Assembly (NCBI GenBank): GCA_021298655.1
Contig: JAJTFK010000006.1
Coordinates: 1-52,919 of the forward strand
DNA from: Cryomorphaceae bacterium
GTDB lineage: Bacteria > Bacteroidota > Bacteroidia > Flavobacteriales > Schleiferiaceae
Direction of reading: 5' to 3'
DNA: 52,919 bases
Positions 11,401 to 18,535 of the stretch are shown here, in pieces. How positions within the stretch are numbered: the stretch's first letter is position 1; each line of letters starts with the position of its first letter. The translations under genes were made by a program, and so were the position numbers. The notes under the pieces are model-generated. The model made no database searches and was not told where the DNA came from. It was given only the letters and a program-made list of their open reading frames with translations.

Positions 11401-13218
11401 TTCGGTGCGCAGGCGGACCCGGACGTTTTCTTGGCTGGTGTAGGTGCAGAATCCGTTTCGCGGACTAAAGGACTCGAGCAGGTTGATGTCGCGCACAAAG
11501 GGCTGGAAGATCTTAATGTCGTCGATTGCCATGTCGCCGCGGTCGTTCGCCGACGTATTGGTCTTGGTGCCGACAAAGCGAAGGCGGACGTACTTGCCCT
11601 TGTAGGGATTCAGGTTCAAGAAGGCCTTCTTCCAGGGGTCTACGTTGCTCCGTTGGGTTTGACCCGTAATCATGGCCGCGCCAATGACGCCGTTTCCGGT
11701 GGTGAATCCCGTTCCGGTATCGATGTCAATGCGCAGGTTGCCCATGTGCGCACCGAACTTGTGGTAGTAGAATTCGGCCGCTACGTTGGGCAGGTTGTCG
11801 AGCTTAAAGCAGGGCGTAATGAACAGCGTGTTGTTGCCCGAGGTGCCTTGGGAAGCCTCGGTGTAGAGGTACTTTCCGTTGCCCGTCGTGTTGTCGCCCG
11901 CAGGGCCCGTTCCGAAGGTCGCGGTGGGACCGGTGCGCACGGACCAAGCAAATCCGGCAGTCAGGGGGCTAGGGCTGACCTCGTAGTTTCGACCAGCAGG
12001 CGGATTGCCGAGCGGGAATACCCCTCGGTGCGCCGTACCTGAAGCGCCGGCTCCCGTTCCGGCCATCCAGTAAAAGGCTTCAAAGTTCTCGAGGTAGGGG
12101 AATTGGGTAACCACAAACGGGAAGCTGTTGGGCAGCGACGGTCCACAAACAGCGGGGGGAGAAGGGTCGCGCCAAAACGTATTAAACGTAACAGCCGCAG
12201 CCGTAGACGGCGAGCGCACGGTGTTCTCGTCGCAGGCACAGTCGTAGGCGATCACGTACCAGTCCACGGTGTCGCCAACCACGAGGTTGGTAAAGGTGTA
12301 GGTGTATTCCGACGAGTCGGGGCAGTTCGCGGTATTGACGGCCGTCATGTTCAGCCAGTTCCATGGGCCGTTGTTCATTCGGTAGTGGAGTACCACCGAG
12401 TCCATGCCCGACTTGGGAAGGACTTTGTCGGTGGCGCGCAGCCGAATTTCTTCGGACGCTTGGTAGCGCGCGCCAATGGGCTCCTTGCGCGGGTTGAGGT
12501 TCCACTTAATGATCGGCGGGATCAGCTCGCAGGGAGCGGCTTCTACCTTGAGGTTGTCAATGAACCATCCGGCCGTTTGGGCAGTGCCGCTTGGCACGCG
12601 GTACTGCAGGGCGAAGCGAACCAAGACTTGCGAAAATCCGGTGCCGGTACCCGAAGGCCCGCTGCCCGCGATGCTCGAGATGTCAAAAACCTCGTTGGCC
12701 CACCAGCCGTTGGTTGGGGCGATGCCCTGGCCCACGGTGGTTGCGCCGCCCCAAAACGGGCTGGCTGCCGAGTTGGCGTACATGACTTCGTTGACGTATC
12801 CCAGCGTGGCAAAGCTCGTGCTCGCACCGCGGTAGTGGGTTCCCGTTAGGGTGGTCCACGACGCCCCGTTGTTGGTCGACACACTGATGTAGCCGCGCTG
12901 ACCAAAGTGGATTTTGCCGATGTGGTCGAACGAAAGGCGCACAAAGGAGTTTCCCACGGTGGAAAACGACAGCGTTTGAAAGAACACGGTGTCTTGCGGG
13001 AGCACGTTGGCGTGGTAGCTGTGGGTTCCGCTCACACTCAAGGCGCTGGTGTCGTTCCAAAACGGACTTGGTCCTGGCTGCGTGTGGAACGTGGTTACGT
13101 TGTGGGGCGGCGAATCGAAGTTTTCGGTGTAAACCGTGGTAATCTGCGCTTGAGCACTGATGATCAGGGCGGTTTGCGCAAAAAGTGCTAAACCAAGGCG
13201 GCGTAGTAGGTGCGTCAT
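8437..13218 (-). CDS. Very large T9SS-secreted multi-module surface protein (type A C-terminal domain)
   Basis: 1593 residues; no enzymatic motif recognised. A signal peptide (residues 1-24, ending ISAQA) is followed by five jelly-roll/MAM-like modules at about 28-232, 373-573, 694-879, 999-1184 and 1307-1489. Most open with a (F/Y)xxxF(D/E)-type segment and close with a conserved strand such as AIDDIKIF, AIDDILIY, WAVDDVQIY or WAVDNFCL. Between them are CARDB/Ig-like spacers of about 100 residues (e.g. NDVGVTAITSPPNTV, LILKVRNYGKQAKTNVPVTV). The last 80 residues form a T9SS type A sorting domain (SPSPTQG, YTMLGQPVLS, LPSGMYNAVVEWNGQSYTRR), so export across the outer membrane and surface attachment are expected. 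Likely an adhesin or matrix component. It is monocistronic with its own terminator and two -7 boxes upstream. Confidence 0.88.
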   Translation of the reverse strand: MTHLLRRLGLALFAQTALIISAQAQITTVYTENFDSPPHNVTTFHTQPGPSPFWNDTSALSVSGTHSYHANVLPQDTVFFQTLSFSTVGNSFVRLSFDHIGKIHFGQRGYISVSTNNGASWTTLTGTHYRGASTSFATLGYVNEVMYANSAASPFWGGATTVGQGIAPTNGWWANEVFDISSIAGSGPSGTGTGFSQVLVRFALQYRVPSGTAQTAGWFIDNLKVEAAPCELIPPIIKWNLNPRKEPIGARYQASEEIRLRATDKVLPKSGMDSVVLHYRMNNGPWNWLNMTAVNTANCPDSSEYTYTFTNLVVGDTVDWYVIAYDCACDENTVRSPSTAAAVTFNTFWRDPSPPAVCGPSLPNSFPFVVTQFPYLENFEAFYWMAGTGAGASGTAHRGVFPLGNPPAGRNYEVSPSPLTAGFAWSVRTGPTATFGTGPAGDNTTGNGKYLYTEASQGTSGNNTLFITPCFKLDNLPNVAAEFYYHKFGAHMGNLRIDIDTGTGFTTGNGVIGAAMITGQTQRSNVDPWKKAFLNLNPYKGKYVRLRFVGTKTNTSANDRGDMAIDDIKIFQPFVRDINLLESFSPRNGFCTYTSQENVRVRLRTEGSQALTKIPLAFSVKNLNTGVTVISRDTINGTFNLADTLSYTFVPKANLSAYADFQVYIWAELANDGQHSNDSIGPITIEHIQPITSFPYYLNFDGPGWTPGNGTTANPGTFATSGWFASPASNSSEYAFMVGKDLTPTSQTGPRWSTARKGNYLYAEGNFGANSPFALFQQEGCIDLSGMTTPVISFNYHMYGADIASLGVQVVPSGSNAWTTLTPSVLTGQQQTANTDDWRHQMVDLSAYAGQTIKLRFAAGKTAAGSLADIAIDDILIYDRPNNDVGVTAITSPPNTVFLTAPQNLILKVRNYGKQAKTNVPVTVVVSDLCTPASSNTYTYTVPSIAVGAEATLTVTTPVTYWEGDILIKAWTTLAGDGFSRNDTAERVTNGNTSVQIPFGPVTFDNCVGNEFSFYGVGGTGTLQMWEMGTVGQGWSAASGTRAWMTGLNQNYKGTNTELLRFPPLTNFDTIMGAELRFKHQFEFSPGDGGNVEYLLNGTWRTLGNATANIGTNWYGSSYGSAGIVNLGNQPGWTGSTSGQWITSTIPLSLWNFNSNPLNLRLRMAAGAGNSARGWAVDDVQIYVPPQNSMAPITIDTKEYLIVPDQPATVKVYLENTGAKPVSSILVRYRVNSGAWTAYDTLTFSPPLPRGGRRWHEFTQTWLNNGAGTYNVCVETSTPNGKQDNLVADDQLCLNFPVSAKIYIDATGYCNDFEDPAKTAWLPLHSSIKTAAHDWEFGTPGQTVISSAASGTKAWMTKLTSNYTPMGRSSLHTPFFVLDSNVVYTLKFDHNMFSEQYHDGGSVDWSYNGGINWYTLGNVLPSGKWYNTVHVTSLDNIRPGWSGATNGWTPSSINFTADNTGTLVFRFRFGADYTLTREGWAVDNFCLQRAPLGTPADILNIGLPEASLGDAFLGGVSPSPTQGAVAGIDFQSNEGGQLRLTVYTMLGQPVLSQTFEHNGGLVRMEWETAELPSGMYNAVVEWNGQSYTRRFVR

Positions 13219-13244
13219 AGTATGCGTTCGTTCTCGGTTGGGTA

Positions 13245-13266
13245 CAAACCTAGAACTTCAAATATA
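13245..13266 (-). promoter_or_regulatory. Two -7 boxes upstream of the 1593-residue T9SS protein
   Basis: On the minus strand TATATTTG (13266-13259) and TAGGTTTG (13252-13245) both match TAnnTTTG exactly, 40 and 26 bp before the ATG at 13218. Neither has a TTG at the usual distance. Two alternative starts, or one real box and one chance match, are possible. Confidence 0.45.
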
Positions 13267-13288
13267 CGCGAAGTAGCCGAAGCTGCGT

Positions 13289-13894
13289 CTAGCGCACGTT
13301 CAGCCGAAGCCGCGATTCACCGTTTAAAAAGCCCTCTAGGCGATCTCCGGGGGCCACGGGACCCACGCCGGCCGGCGTTCCCGTGAACAGCACGTCGCCC
13401 TTTTTTAGGGTAAAATGCTGGCTGACAAAGGCGATGAGGTTTTCGACGGAATGGAGGAAGTCCGCGGTGCTTCCCTGCTGAACGGCCACGCCATTTTTTT
13501 CGAGTCGAATGACGTGGTCCGCGGGCTCACTCGGAATGGGTACCCAGGATCCGAGCACGGCACTGCCGTCGAATCCTTTGGCTCGTTCCCAGGGTAATCC
13601 CTTGTTTTTGAGCTGTGTTTGCAGGTCGCGCGCCGTGAAATCCAGCCCGACGGTCATCGCGTCAAGGTAGCTGTAGGCGAAGCGCGGCTCGATGTACTTG
13701 CCGACTTTGGAAATGCGCACCACCCATTCGATTTCGTGGTGTACGTCGGATGTCCAAGGGGGGATTACAAATGGGTTTCGCGGCGGAAGGAGGGCCGAAT
13801 CGGGTTTGCAAAAGACCACGGGCTCTTCAGGGACGGCGTTGCCCAGTTCCTCGGCATGCGCACGGTAGTTTCGTCCGATGCAGATAATCTTCAT
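13289..13894 (-). CDS. Fumarylacetoacetate hydrolase (FAH) family protein
   Basis: A 201-residue compact FAH-fold enzyme of the FAHD1/YcgM size class, acting on small 2-oxo acids (acylpyruvate hydrolysis or oxaloacetate decarboxylation in characterised relatives). It begins IICIGRNYRAHAEELGN, as these enzymes do. The metal ligands are visible: Glu54 and Glu56 in DVHHEIEWVV and Asp85 in TVGLDFTARD. AKGFDGSAVLGSW and VLFTGTPAGVG are also present. The start overlaps the exonuclease stop (ATGA), making it the last gene of the recR-to-FAH run. The exact substrate cannot be assigned; oxaloacetate decarboxylase activity would fit the E2 gene two positions upstream, but this is speculation. Confidence 0.85.
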   Translation of the reverse strand: MKIICIGRNYRAHAEELGNAVPEEPVVFCKPDSALLPPRNPFVIPPWTSDVHHEIEWVVRISKVGKYIEPRFAYSYLDAMTVGLDFTARDLQTQLKNKGLPWERAKGFDGSAVLGSWVPIPSEPADHVIRLEKNGVAVQQGSTADFLHSVENLIAFVSQHFTLKKGDVLFTGTPAGVGPVAPGDRLEGFLNGESRLRLNVR

Positions 13895-14646
13895 GACTGC
13901 CGCAGGCGAATGGCCGTTAGGATTTTTTTGGTAAATAGCGGAAAGTCCGCATTTTGAAGCCAGGAATAGTAGCCCGGATCCTTCATCAGGACGTGGCTCA
14001 CGCGCTGGCCCTTGTACTTGCCAAAGCTGAATTGTTCGTGGCCTTGCTCGTCGTAGGTGATGAAGCCCGCAAAATCGGCCGCTTTATGCATGGTGCTGAA
14101 GTCGCTGAGGGCCGGAACCTCTTGGGGCAGTTCGGGGTAGCGTTCAAGTTGGGCACGAAGCACCTCGTAGGTTGCGCGCACGTCGGCCTCCGCGGTATGG
14201 GCGTTTTCGAGATCTGCTTGGCAGTAAAATCGGTAGGCCGCGCTCAGGGTGCGGGGCTCCTTTTTGTGAAAAATATTCTGGACGTCGACGCTGCGGCACT
14301 GGCTCAGGTCAAGGTCGCTCCCCGCGCGCAAGAGTTCCTCCGCAAGCAGGGGTATATCGAACTTGTTGCTGTTGTAGCCTGCGAGGTCGCTGCCTTGAAT
14401 GAGCGGTACCAGTTCCGAAAGAATGCCCGTGAAGGCGGGAGCGTTGGCCACGTCGGCATCGCTGATGCCGTGAATTGCCGTGGCGGCAGCCGGTATGGGG
14501 ATTCCCGGGTTGACCCGCCAGGTTTTCACGGTTTCCGTCCCGTCGGGCAGCACGCGAAGCACGCACAGTTCTACAATGCGGTCGTGCACCACATTGACCC
14601 CCGTGGACTCAATGTCAAAAACGCAGAGCGGACGGGTGAGCCGCAT
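13891..14646 (-). CDS. DEDDh 3'-5' exonuclease (DnaQ/ExoX-like)
   Basis: A 251-residue exonuclease of the DnaQ superfamily. The ExoI motif VFDIEST gives Asp11 and Glu13, ExoII YNSNKFDIPLL gives Asp97, and ExoIII NAHTAEADVRATYE gives His150 and Asp155: a complete DEDDh site. The C-terminal segment FSFGKYKGQR...DPGYYSWL resembles the extra domain of ExoX-like nucleases rather than a polymerase-binding tail, so a stand-alone repair or processing enzyme is more likely than the replicative epsilon subunit. An in-frame ATG exists 24 bp upstream inside the E2 gene, but the ATG at 14646 overlaps the E2 stop (ATGA) and fits homologue starts better. Its FAH neighbour is coupled the same way. Confidence 0.88.
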   Translation of the reverse strand: MRLTRPLCVFDIESTGVNVVHDRIVELCVLRVLPDGTETVKTWRVNPGIPIPAAATAIHGISDADVANAPAFTGILSELVPLIQGSDLAGYNSNKFDIPLLAEELLRAGSDLDLSQCRSVDVQNIFHKKEPRTLSAAYRFYCQADLENAHTAEADVRATYEVLRAQLERYPELPQEVPALSDFSTMHKAADFAGFITYDEQGHEQFSFGKYKGQRVSHVLMKDPGYYSWLQNADFPLFTKKILTAIRLRQS

Positions 14647-16016
14647 CAAATTTCGCGGTTCGGATCCCACTGCTCGAGGTAGTCGGCCACACGGCGCACA
14701 AACATTCCGCCGAGGGCTCCGTCGACCACGCGGTGGTCGTAGGAATGCGAGAGGAACATTTTGTGGCGAATGGCGATGACGTCGCCTTCGGCAGTTTCCA
14801 CCACGGCCGGCATTTTACGGATCGCACCCAACGCCAAAATGGCAACTTGGGGCTGGTTGATGATGGGCGTACCCAAAATGTTGCCGAAGCTTCCTACGTT
14901 GGTGACCGTGTAGGTTCCGCCCTGAATGTCGTCGGGCTTGAGGGCGTTGGTTCGGGCCTTGTTGGCCAACTCGTTCACTTCCTTGGTCATGCCACTCAGG
15001 CTGAGGCGGTCGGCGTTTTTGATGACCGGAACAATCAAGTTTCCGCTCGGCAGCGCCGTGGCCATTCCCAAGTTGATGGGCTTGTGGTACACCACGTTGT
15101 TGCCGTCCACGCTCACGTTGATGTTCGGGAAGTCCTTGATGGCCTTGACGACCGCCTCCATGAAGATGGGGGTGAAGGTGAGTTTTTCGCCTTCGCGCTT
15201 CTCGTAGCTGCCCTTGACTTTTTCGCGCCAGCGTACGATGGCGGTCACGTCGGCCTCCACGAACGAGGTTACGTGCGGCGCAACGTGCTTGCTCATGACC
15301 ATGTGGTCGGCAATGAGTTTGCGCATGCGGTCCATTTCGCGGATTTCATCGCCCGGAAAAACAGTCGGCGTCGGAGCCTTGAATCCGTGGCCAGTAGCTG
15401 GGGTTTCGCTGACTTTGGGGGTTGCGGGGGCGGGGACTTCGGCAACCGAGGGTGCCGTTGCGGCGGGGCGTAAAACCGCACCGCTGGCACGCTGCGCCAA
15501 GTAGGCTAGGACGTCGTGTTTGGTAACGCGGCCGTCTTGGCCCGATCCGTCAATTTGGTCGAGGTCGGCCTGCGAAAGGCCCTCTTGAGCGGCCATGCTG
15601 CGCACCAAGGGAGAGTAAAAGCGCGATCCGGACCCTTTGGCAACCGGGGCTTGGCTGCTCGCCGCGGGCTCCTGGTTGCGGGCTTCGGGTTTCGGGCTGG
15701 TGGTTTCGGGTTGCGGGTTGCTGGTTTCGGGTTGCGGGTTGCTGGTTTCGGGTTGCGGGTTGCTGGCAGCGGGTTGCGCGGTGCCGGTTTCAATGTGCGC
15801 AATAACCTGACCCACTTGAATGACGTCGTTCTCGTTGAACAGCTTTTTCATCAAAACGCCCGCTACCGGAGAAGGGATGTCGCTGTCGACTTTGTCGGTG
15901 GCAATGGTCAGAACGGATTCGTCGAGGGCAATGGCGTCGCCTTCGTTTTTAAGCCATTGCGTGATCGTGGCCTCGGCTACAGATTCGCCCATTTTGGGCA
16001 TCGTTAATTCAAACAT
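14646..16016 (-). CDS. 2-oxo acid dehydrogenase dihydrolipoyl acyltransferase (E2)
   Basis: E2 core of a 2-oxo acid dehydrogenase complex. The 456-residue protein has one lipoyl domain with the lipoylated Lys42 in IATDKVDSD. A Pro/Ala/Glu-rich linker (about 80-130) contains three exact SNPQPET repeats. A peripheral subunit-binding domain lies at about 134-172 (SPLVRSMAAQEGLSQADLDQ), and the catalytic domain carries His428 and Asp432 in SYDHRVVDG. The TDKVDSD lipoyl site is typical of branched-chain or Bacteroidota-type E2 proteins; no E1 or E3 gene is adjacent, so the complex (branched-chain, pyruvate or oxoglutarate) stays open. The frame opens 19 codons earlier, but MFELTMPKMGES is the family start. 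An exact -7 box overlaps the upstream glycosyltransferase stop, suggesting its own promoter. Confidence 0.92.
   Translation of the reverse strand: MFELTMPKMGESVAEATITQWLKNEGDAIALDESVLTIATDKVDSDIPSPVAGVLMKKLFNENDVIQVGQVIAHIETGTAQPAASNPQPETSNPQPETSNPQPETTSPKPEARNQEPAASSQAPVAKGSGSRFYSPLVRSMAAQEGLSQADLDQIDGSGQDGRVTKHDVLAYLAQRASGAVLRPAATAPSVAEVPAPATPKVSETPATGHGFKAPTPTVFPGDEIREMDRMRKLIADHMVMSKHVAPHVTSFVEADVTAIVRWREKVKGSYEKREGEKLTFTPIFMEAVVKAIKDFPNINVSVDGNNVVYHKPINLGMATALPSGNLIVPVIKNADRLSLSGMTKEVNELANKARTNALKPDDIQGGTYTVTNVGSFGNILGTPIINQPQVAILALGAIRKMPAVVETAEGDVIAIRHKMFLSHSYDHRVVDGALGGMFVRRVADYLEQWDPNREI
15702..15764. repeat. Perfect 3 x 21-bp tandem repeat inside the E2 linker
   Basis: Three identical copies of GGTTTCGGGTTGCGGGTTGCT (plus strand), each encoding SNPQPET in the lipoyl-to-binding-domain linker, with degenerate partial copies on both sides (about 15670-15701 and 15765-15778). 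The unit is a multiple of three, so copy-number change would lengthen or shorten the linker without a frameshift. Confidence 0.95.
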
Positions 16017-16036
16017 AGTCGCGTGGGGTTGTGCGG

Positions 16037-16044
16037 CAAATTTA
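16037..16044 (-). promoter_or_regulatory. -7 box of the E2 gene overlapping the glycosyltransferase stop codon
   Basis: TAAATTTG on the minus strand is an exact TAnnTTTG match. Its first three bases are the TAA stop of the upstream glycosyltransferase. The E2 ATG is 20 nt downstream. No TTG is seen at the -33 distance. Confidence 0.45.
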
Positions 16045-17880
16045 CGGCATAGGCGGCCGGCGCAGAAGGGCATAAATGTCTAAATCCACATGCCAACGGT
16101 TTGCGTAGCGGCGATCCGCGGCCCGGTCCCATTCGGGGTTGCCACTCGACGGAACGTGCGGCACCACGCCGGGCTTGATGGGACTCAGTCCGGACCCGTC
16201 GCCCGTGTAGCCGACCCAAGCCTTCGCTCCGCGCAGCACGTCGCCCAGGTTGCTCAGTAAAAATCGACCCTGGGGGAACAGAAGGGCAACCGGACTGAAC
16301 AAAACAAAAAGCGCGCACAGGGAGAGGTGGAACAGGTGGCGGCTCCGACGGACCGCGGGCTTGTCGAGCTCGGCGACACTGAGGTCGGAGGCACTCCGTC
16401 GGTCGTCGCTCCCGAGCGACCACTCGGGGTATACCATGCGGAATCGGATTCCCTGATCGCGCAGGGCAATCATGAGGTTAATGGCGTCTCGGTAGCGCAA
16501 TTCACCACCCGGATGCAGGGCAATCAGGGCGGGGCGGAAGGTTGCCAGGGCCGCAAACGTCAATTCATTCCAGGGTAAATCGTAGTCGCTGGGGTTCGCG
16601 TCGGGCCCCACGGGGTCCCCGGAACGTCCCAGGTTCGCGGTTCCGCTTCGCAGCAGGCTGCGGTTGCCCAACTGCACCGCCAGGCGGGCAGCTCGAGCCA
16701 TTAGGGACGACGCCGCAAAAAGCAGGGACGAAAGCAGCACCAAGGCGCGCGAAAAGCGCCATTCCATGGGCAAAAGGGCGTAGCCGACGAGCAAGGCGAG
16801 GGTGGCCAGGAGGCCGCTGCTTACCCAACGGCGCAGCGTTCCGCGCGCTCCGCCCGAAGCATAGTACACGGCGAACCACGTCAGGGTATAGGCCGGGAGG
16901 ACCCATTGGCGGTAGGCCACGGGGTAGGCTCCGCCTTCCACGTAGCGGTGCGAACGCTCCCAGTAATCGGTCACGGCTTCGGCCAACAGAAATCCGAATC
17001 CGAGTTCAACAAGGGCCGGCACGACCAGCACCAGCACACGTTGAATCAGGGCTGCGCTCGCTTTGGCGTAAATGCCCAAGCGAATGAGGGCGCTGAACGA
17101 AGCGGCGCGGCCGGCGAAGTGCTTGCGGGCAAAAATGGCCATGGCTTCGTGAAAACTATGAACGTACTTCCAGCTCGCGTGCTTGGTAGATTCGCCCTTG
17201 TAGTGAATGATGGGTGCCGAGGCCAGGTAGTGGTTCGCGAAACCGGCCTGCTGGATGCGGTAGCTCAGGTCGATGTCTTCGCCGTACATAAAAAACGCTT
17301 CGTCAAAAGCGCCGAGCTGATCCAAAATGGGCTTGCGGACCATCATCCACGCACCGCAGTGCACGTCGACTTCGGCGTTTTGGTCCTCGGGAAGGTGGCC
17401 GAGGTAGTAGCGGGCAAGCCGAGGACTTTTGGGCGCCAGGGCGCTCAAACCGAGCAGGCGGTACAGCGCGACGCGTGGGGTGGGGAGTCCGCGCTTGGAT
17501 TCGGGCAAGAAGGCACCGGTGCCGTCGATCATGCGGCAGCCCAGGGAGCCGACCTCGGGATGCTCGGCCAGGTAGGCGAGGGCCGTGGCGAAGTTGTCTT
17601 CGGGCACGACGGTGTCGGGGTTCAGGTAGAGCACCACGTCGCCGGTGGCCTCGCGCAGGGCGAGGTTGTTGGCCCGGCCAAAGCCCAAGTTGGTCGGGGA
17701 AGCAATCCAACGGACCTCGGGGAAGTTCGCGGTGATCCATTCGGCGCTGCCGTCGGTCGAGGCGTTGTCGACCACCAAAACTTCGACGTCGAGTCCGCGC
17801 GAAGCGCTCCGCACCGAACGCAGGCATTGGTCAAGAAAGGCCTTGACGTTGTAGTTGACAATGAGGACCGAAAGGCGCAC
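16042..17880 (-). CDS. Membrane glycosyltransferase family 2 with a sugar-transferase-like C-terminal tail
   Basis: 612 residues. The N-terminal 260 residues are a GT-A family 2 domain (RLSVLIVNYNVKAFL, LVVDNASTDGSA, DXD-equivalent LNPDT with Asp89, MYGEDIDLSYRI), of the rhamnosyl/glycosyltransferase type using nucleotide sugars. Hydrophobic segments at roughly 285-310, 325-345, 355-372 and 376-396, with another near 520-540, indicate membrane association. The last 90 residues contain KAWVGYTGDGSGLSPIKPG, resembling the C-terminal end of bacterial (undecaprenyl-phosphate) sugar transferases, without their catalytic core. A role in surface polysaccharide or glycan assembly is likely. It lies 9 bp after recR and 25 bp before the E2 gene. 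I have no basis for naming donor or acceptor. Confidence 0.85.
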   Translation of the reverse strand: MRLSVLIVNYNVKAFLDQCLRSVRSASRGLDVEVLVVDNASTDGSAEWITANFPEVRWIASPTNLGFGRANNLALREATGDVVLYLNPDTVVPEDNFATALAYLAEHPEVGSLGCRMIDGTGAFLPESKRGLPTPRVALYRLLGLSALAPKSPRLARYYLGHLPEDQNAEVDVHCGAWMMVRKPILDQLGAFDEAFFMYGEDIDLSYRIQQAGFANHYLASAPIIHYKGESTKHASWKYVHSFHEAMAIFARKHFAGRAASFSALIRLGIYAKASAALIQRVLVLVVPALVELGFGFLLAEAVTDYWERSHRYVEGGAYPVAYRQWVLPAYTLTWFAVYYASGGARGTLRRWVSSGLLATLALLVGYALLPMEWRFSRALVLLSSLLFAASSLMARAARLAVQLGNRSLLRSGTANLGRSGDPVGPDANPSDYDLPWNELTFAALATFRPALIALHPGGELRYRDAINLMIALRDQGIRFRMVYPEWSLGSDDRRSASDLSVAELDKPAVRRSRHLFHLSLCALFVLFSPVALLFPQGRFLLSNLGDVLRGAKAWVGYTGDGSGLSPIKPGVVPHVPSSGNPEWDRAADRRYANRWHVDLDIYALLRRPPMP

Positions 17881-17889
17881 CGGGTGAAG

Positions 17890-18507
17890 TTAGCCTTTAA
17901 TGGTTTGCTCGTAGGGAACGCGCTGCTCCACGGCTCGACTTAGGGTGCGTTCGTCGGCGTACTCCAGGGCGTCGCCCACGGGGAGTCCGCGCGCCATGAC
18001 CGTGAGGTTGACGCCCAGTGGCTGCAGGCGGCGGTAGAGGTAAAAGGCCGTGGTGTCGCCCTCCATGGTGGTGCTCAACGCAAAAAGGACCTCGGTGATG
18101 CCTTCTTCGGCGACCCGCGCCACGAGGTGGTCTATGCTTAGGTCCCCAGGCCCCATGCCGTCCATGGGCGAAATAAGGCCGCCCAGAACGTGGTAGCGGC
18201 CGCGAAAGGCCTGCGTGTTTTCCAAGGCAAGCACGTCGCGCACGTCCTCGACCACGCACAACGTGCGGGCGTCGCGACGCGAGTCGGCGCAGATTGCGCA
18301 CAGGGACGTGTCGCTGAGCGAGTGGCATTGGCTGCAGAGCGTGGTTTGTTCCGCCAGATTGTGAATGGCGTCGGCCAGCTGAAGCATCCGGTCGTCGCCC
18401 TGCTGAATCAGGTGCAGCGCCAAGCGCAGGGCGGAACGCCGTCCGATCCCCGGCAATCGCGCCAATTCGCTTACCGCGCGTTCCAATGCCGCCGAGGGTA
18501 GTTCCAT
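17890..18507 (-). CDS. recR: Recombination mediator RecR
   Basis: Part of RecFOR, which loads RecA on gapped DNA; recF itself is also in this window (33330). The 205-residue protein has the helix-hairpin-helix segment LARLPGIGRRSA, a four-Cys zinc finger (Cys58, Cys61, Cys70, Cys73 in CSQCHSLSDTSLCAIC) and a Toprim domain starting TLCVVEDVRD. Length matches the family. The frame stays open 10 codons further upstream, but ATG 18507 starts the conserved MELPSAALERAVSELARLPG region, and an exact -7 box lies only 4 nt before it. It is first in a five-gene minus-strand run and diverges from a symporter gene. Confidence 0.95.
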   Translation of the reverse strand: MELPSAALERAVSELARLPGIGRRSALRLALHLIQQGDDRMLQLADAIHNLAEQTTLCSQCHSLSDTSLCAICADSRRDARTLCVVEDVRDVLALENTQAFRGRYHVLGGLISPMDGMGPGDLSIDHLVARVAEEGITEVLFALSTTMEGDTTAFYLYRRLQPLGVNLTVMARGLPVGDALEYADERTLSRAVEQRVPYEQTIKG

Positions 18508-18511
18508 CGTC

Positions 18512-18519
18512 CAAAAATA
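18512..18519 (-). promoter_or_regulatory. -7 box of recR, 4 nt before its ATG
   Basis: TATTTTTG on the minus strand matches TAnnTTTG exactly; GACG separates it from the recR ATG. Transcription would begin at or within a few bases of the start codon, implying a leaderless or near-leaderless mRNA. Confidence 0.5.
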
Positions 18520-18522
18520 CGG

Positions 18523-18530
18523 CATCTTTG
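18523..18530 (+). promoter_or_regulatory. -7-like box of the symporter gene
   Basis: CATCTTTG has one mismatch to TAnnTTTG and is followed by TGGCC and the ATG at 18536. It lies only 3 bp from the recR box on the other strand, so the two promoters, if real, are back to back and physically overlapping. Confidence 0.38.
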
Positions 18531-18535
18531 TGGCC

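Noticed and set aside
14647-14670. Longer start of the exonuclease inside the E2 gene
   Set aside because: ATG 14646 gives the ATGA coupling seen throughout the run and matches the family start better.
15702-15764. CRISPR-like array
   Set aside because: Three contiguous in-frame copies with no spacers, inside a coding linker.
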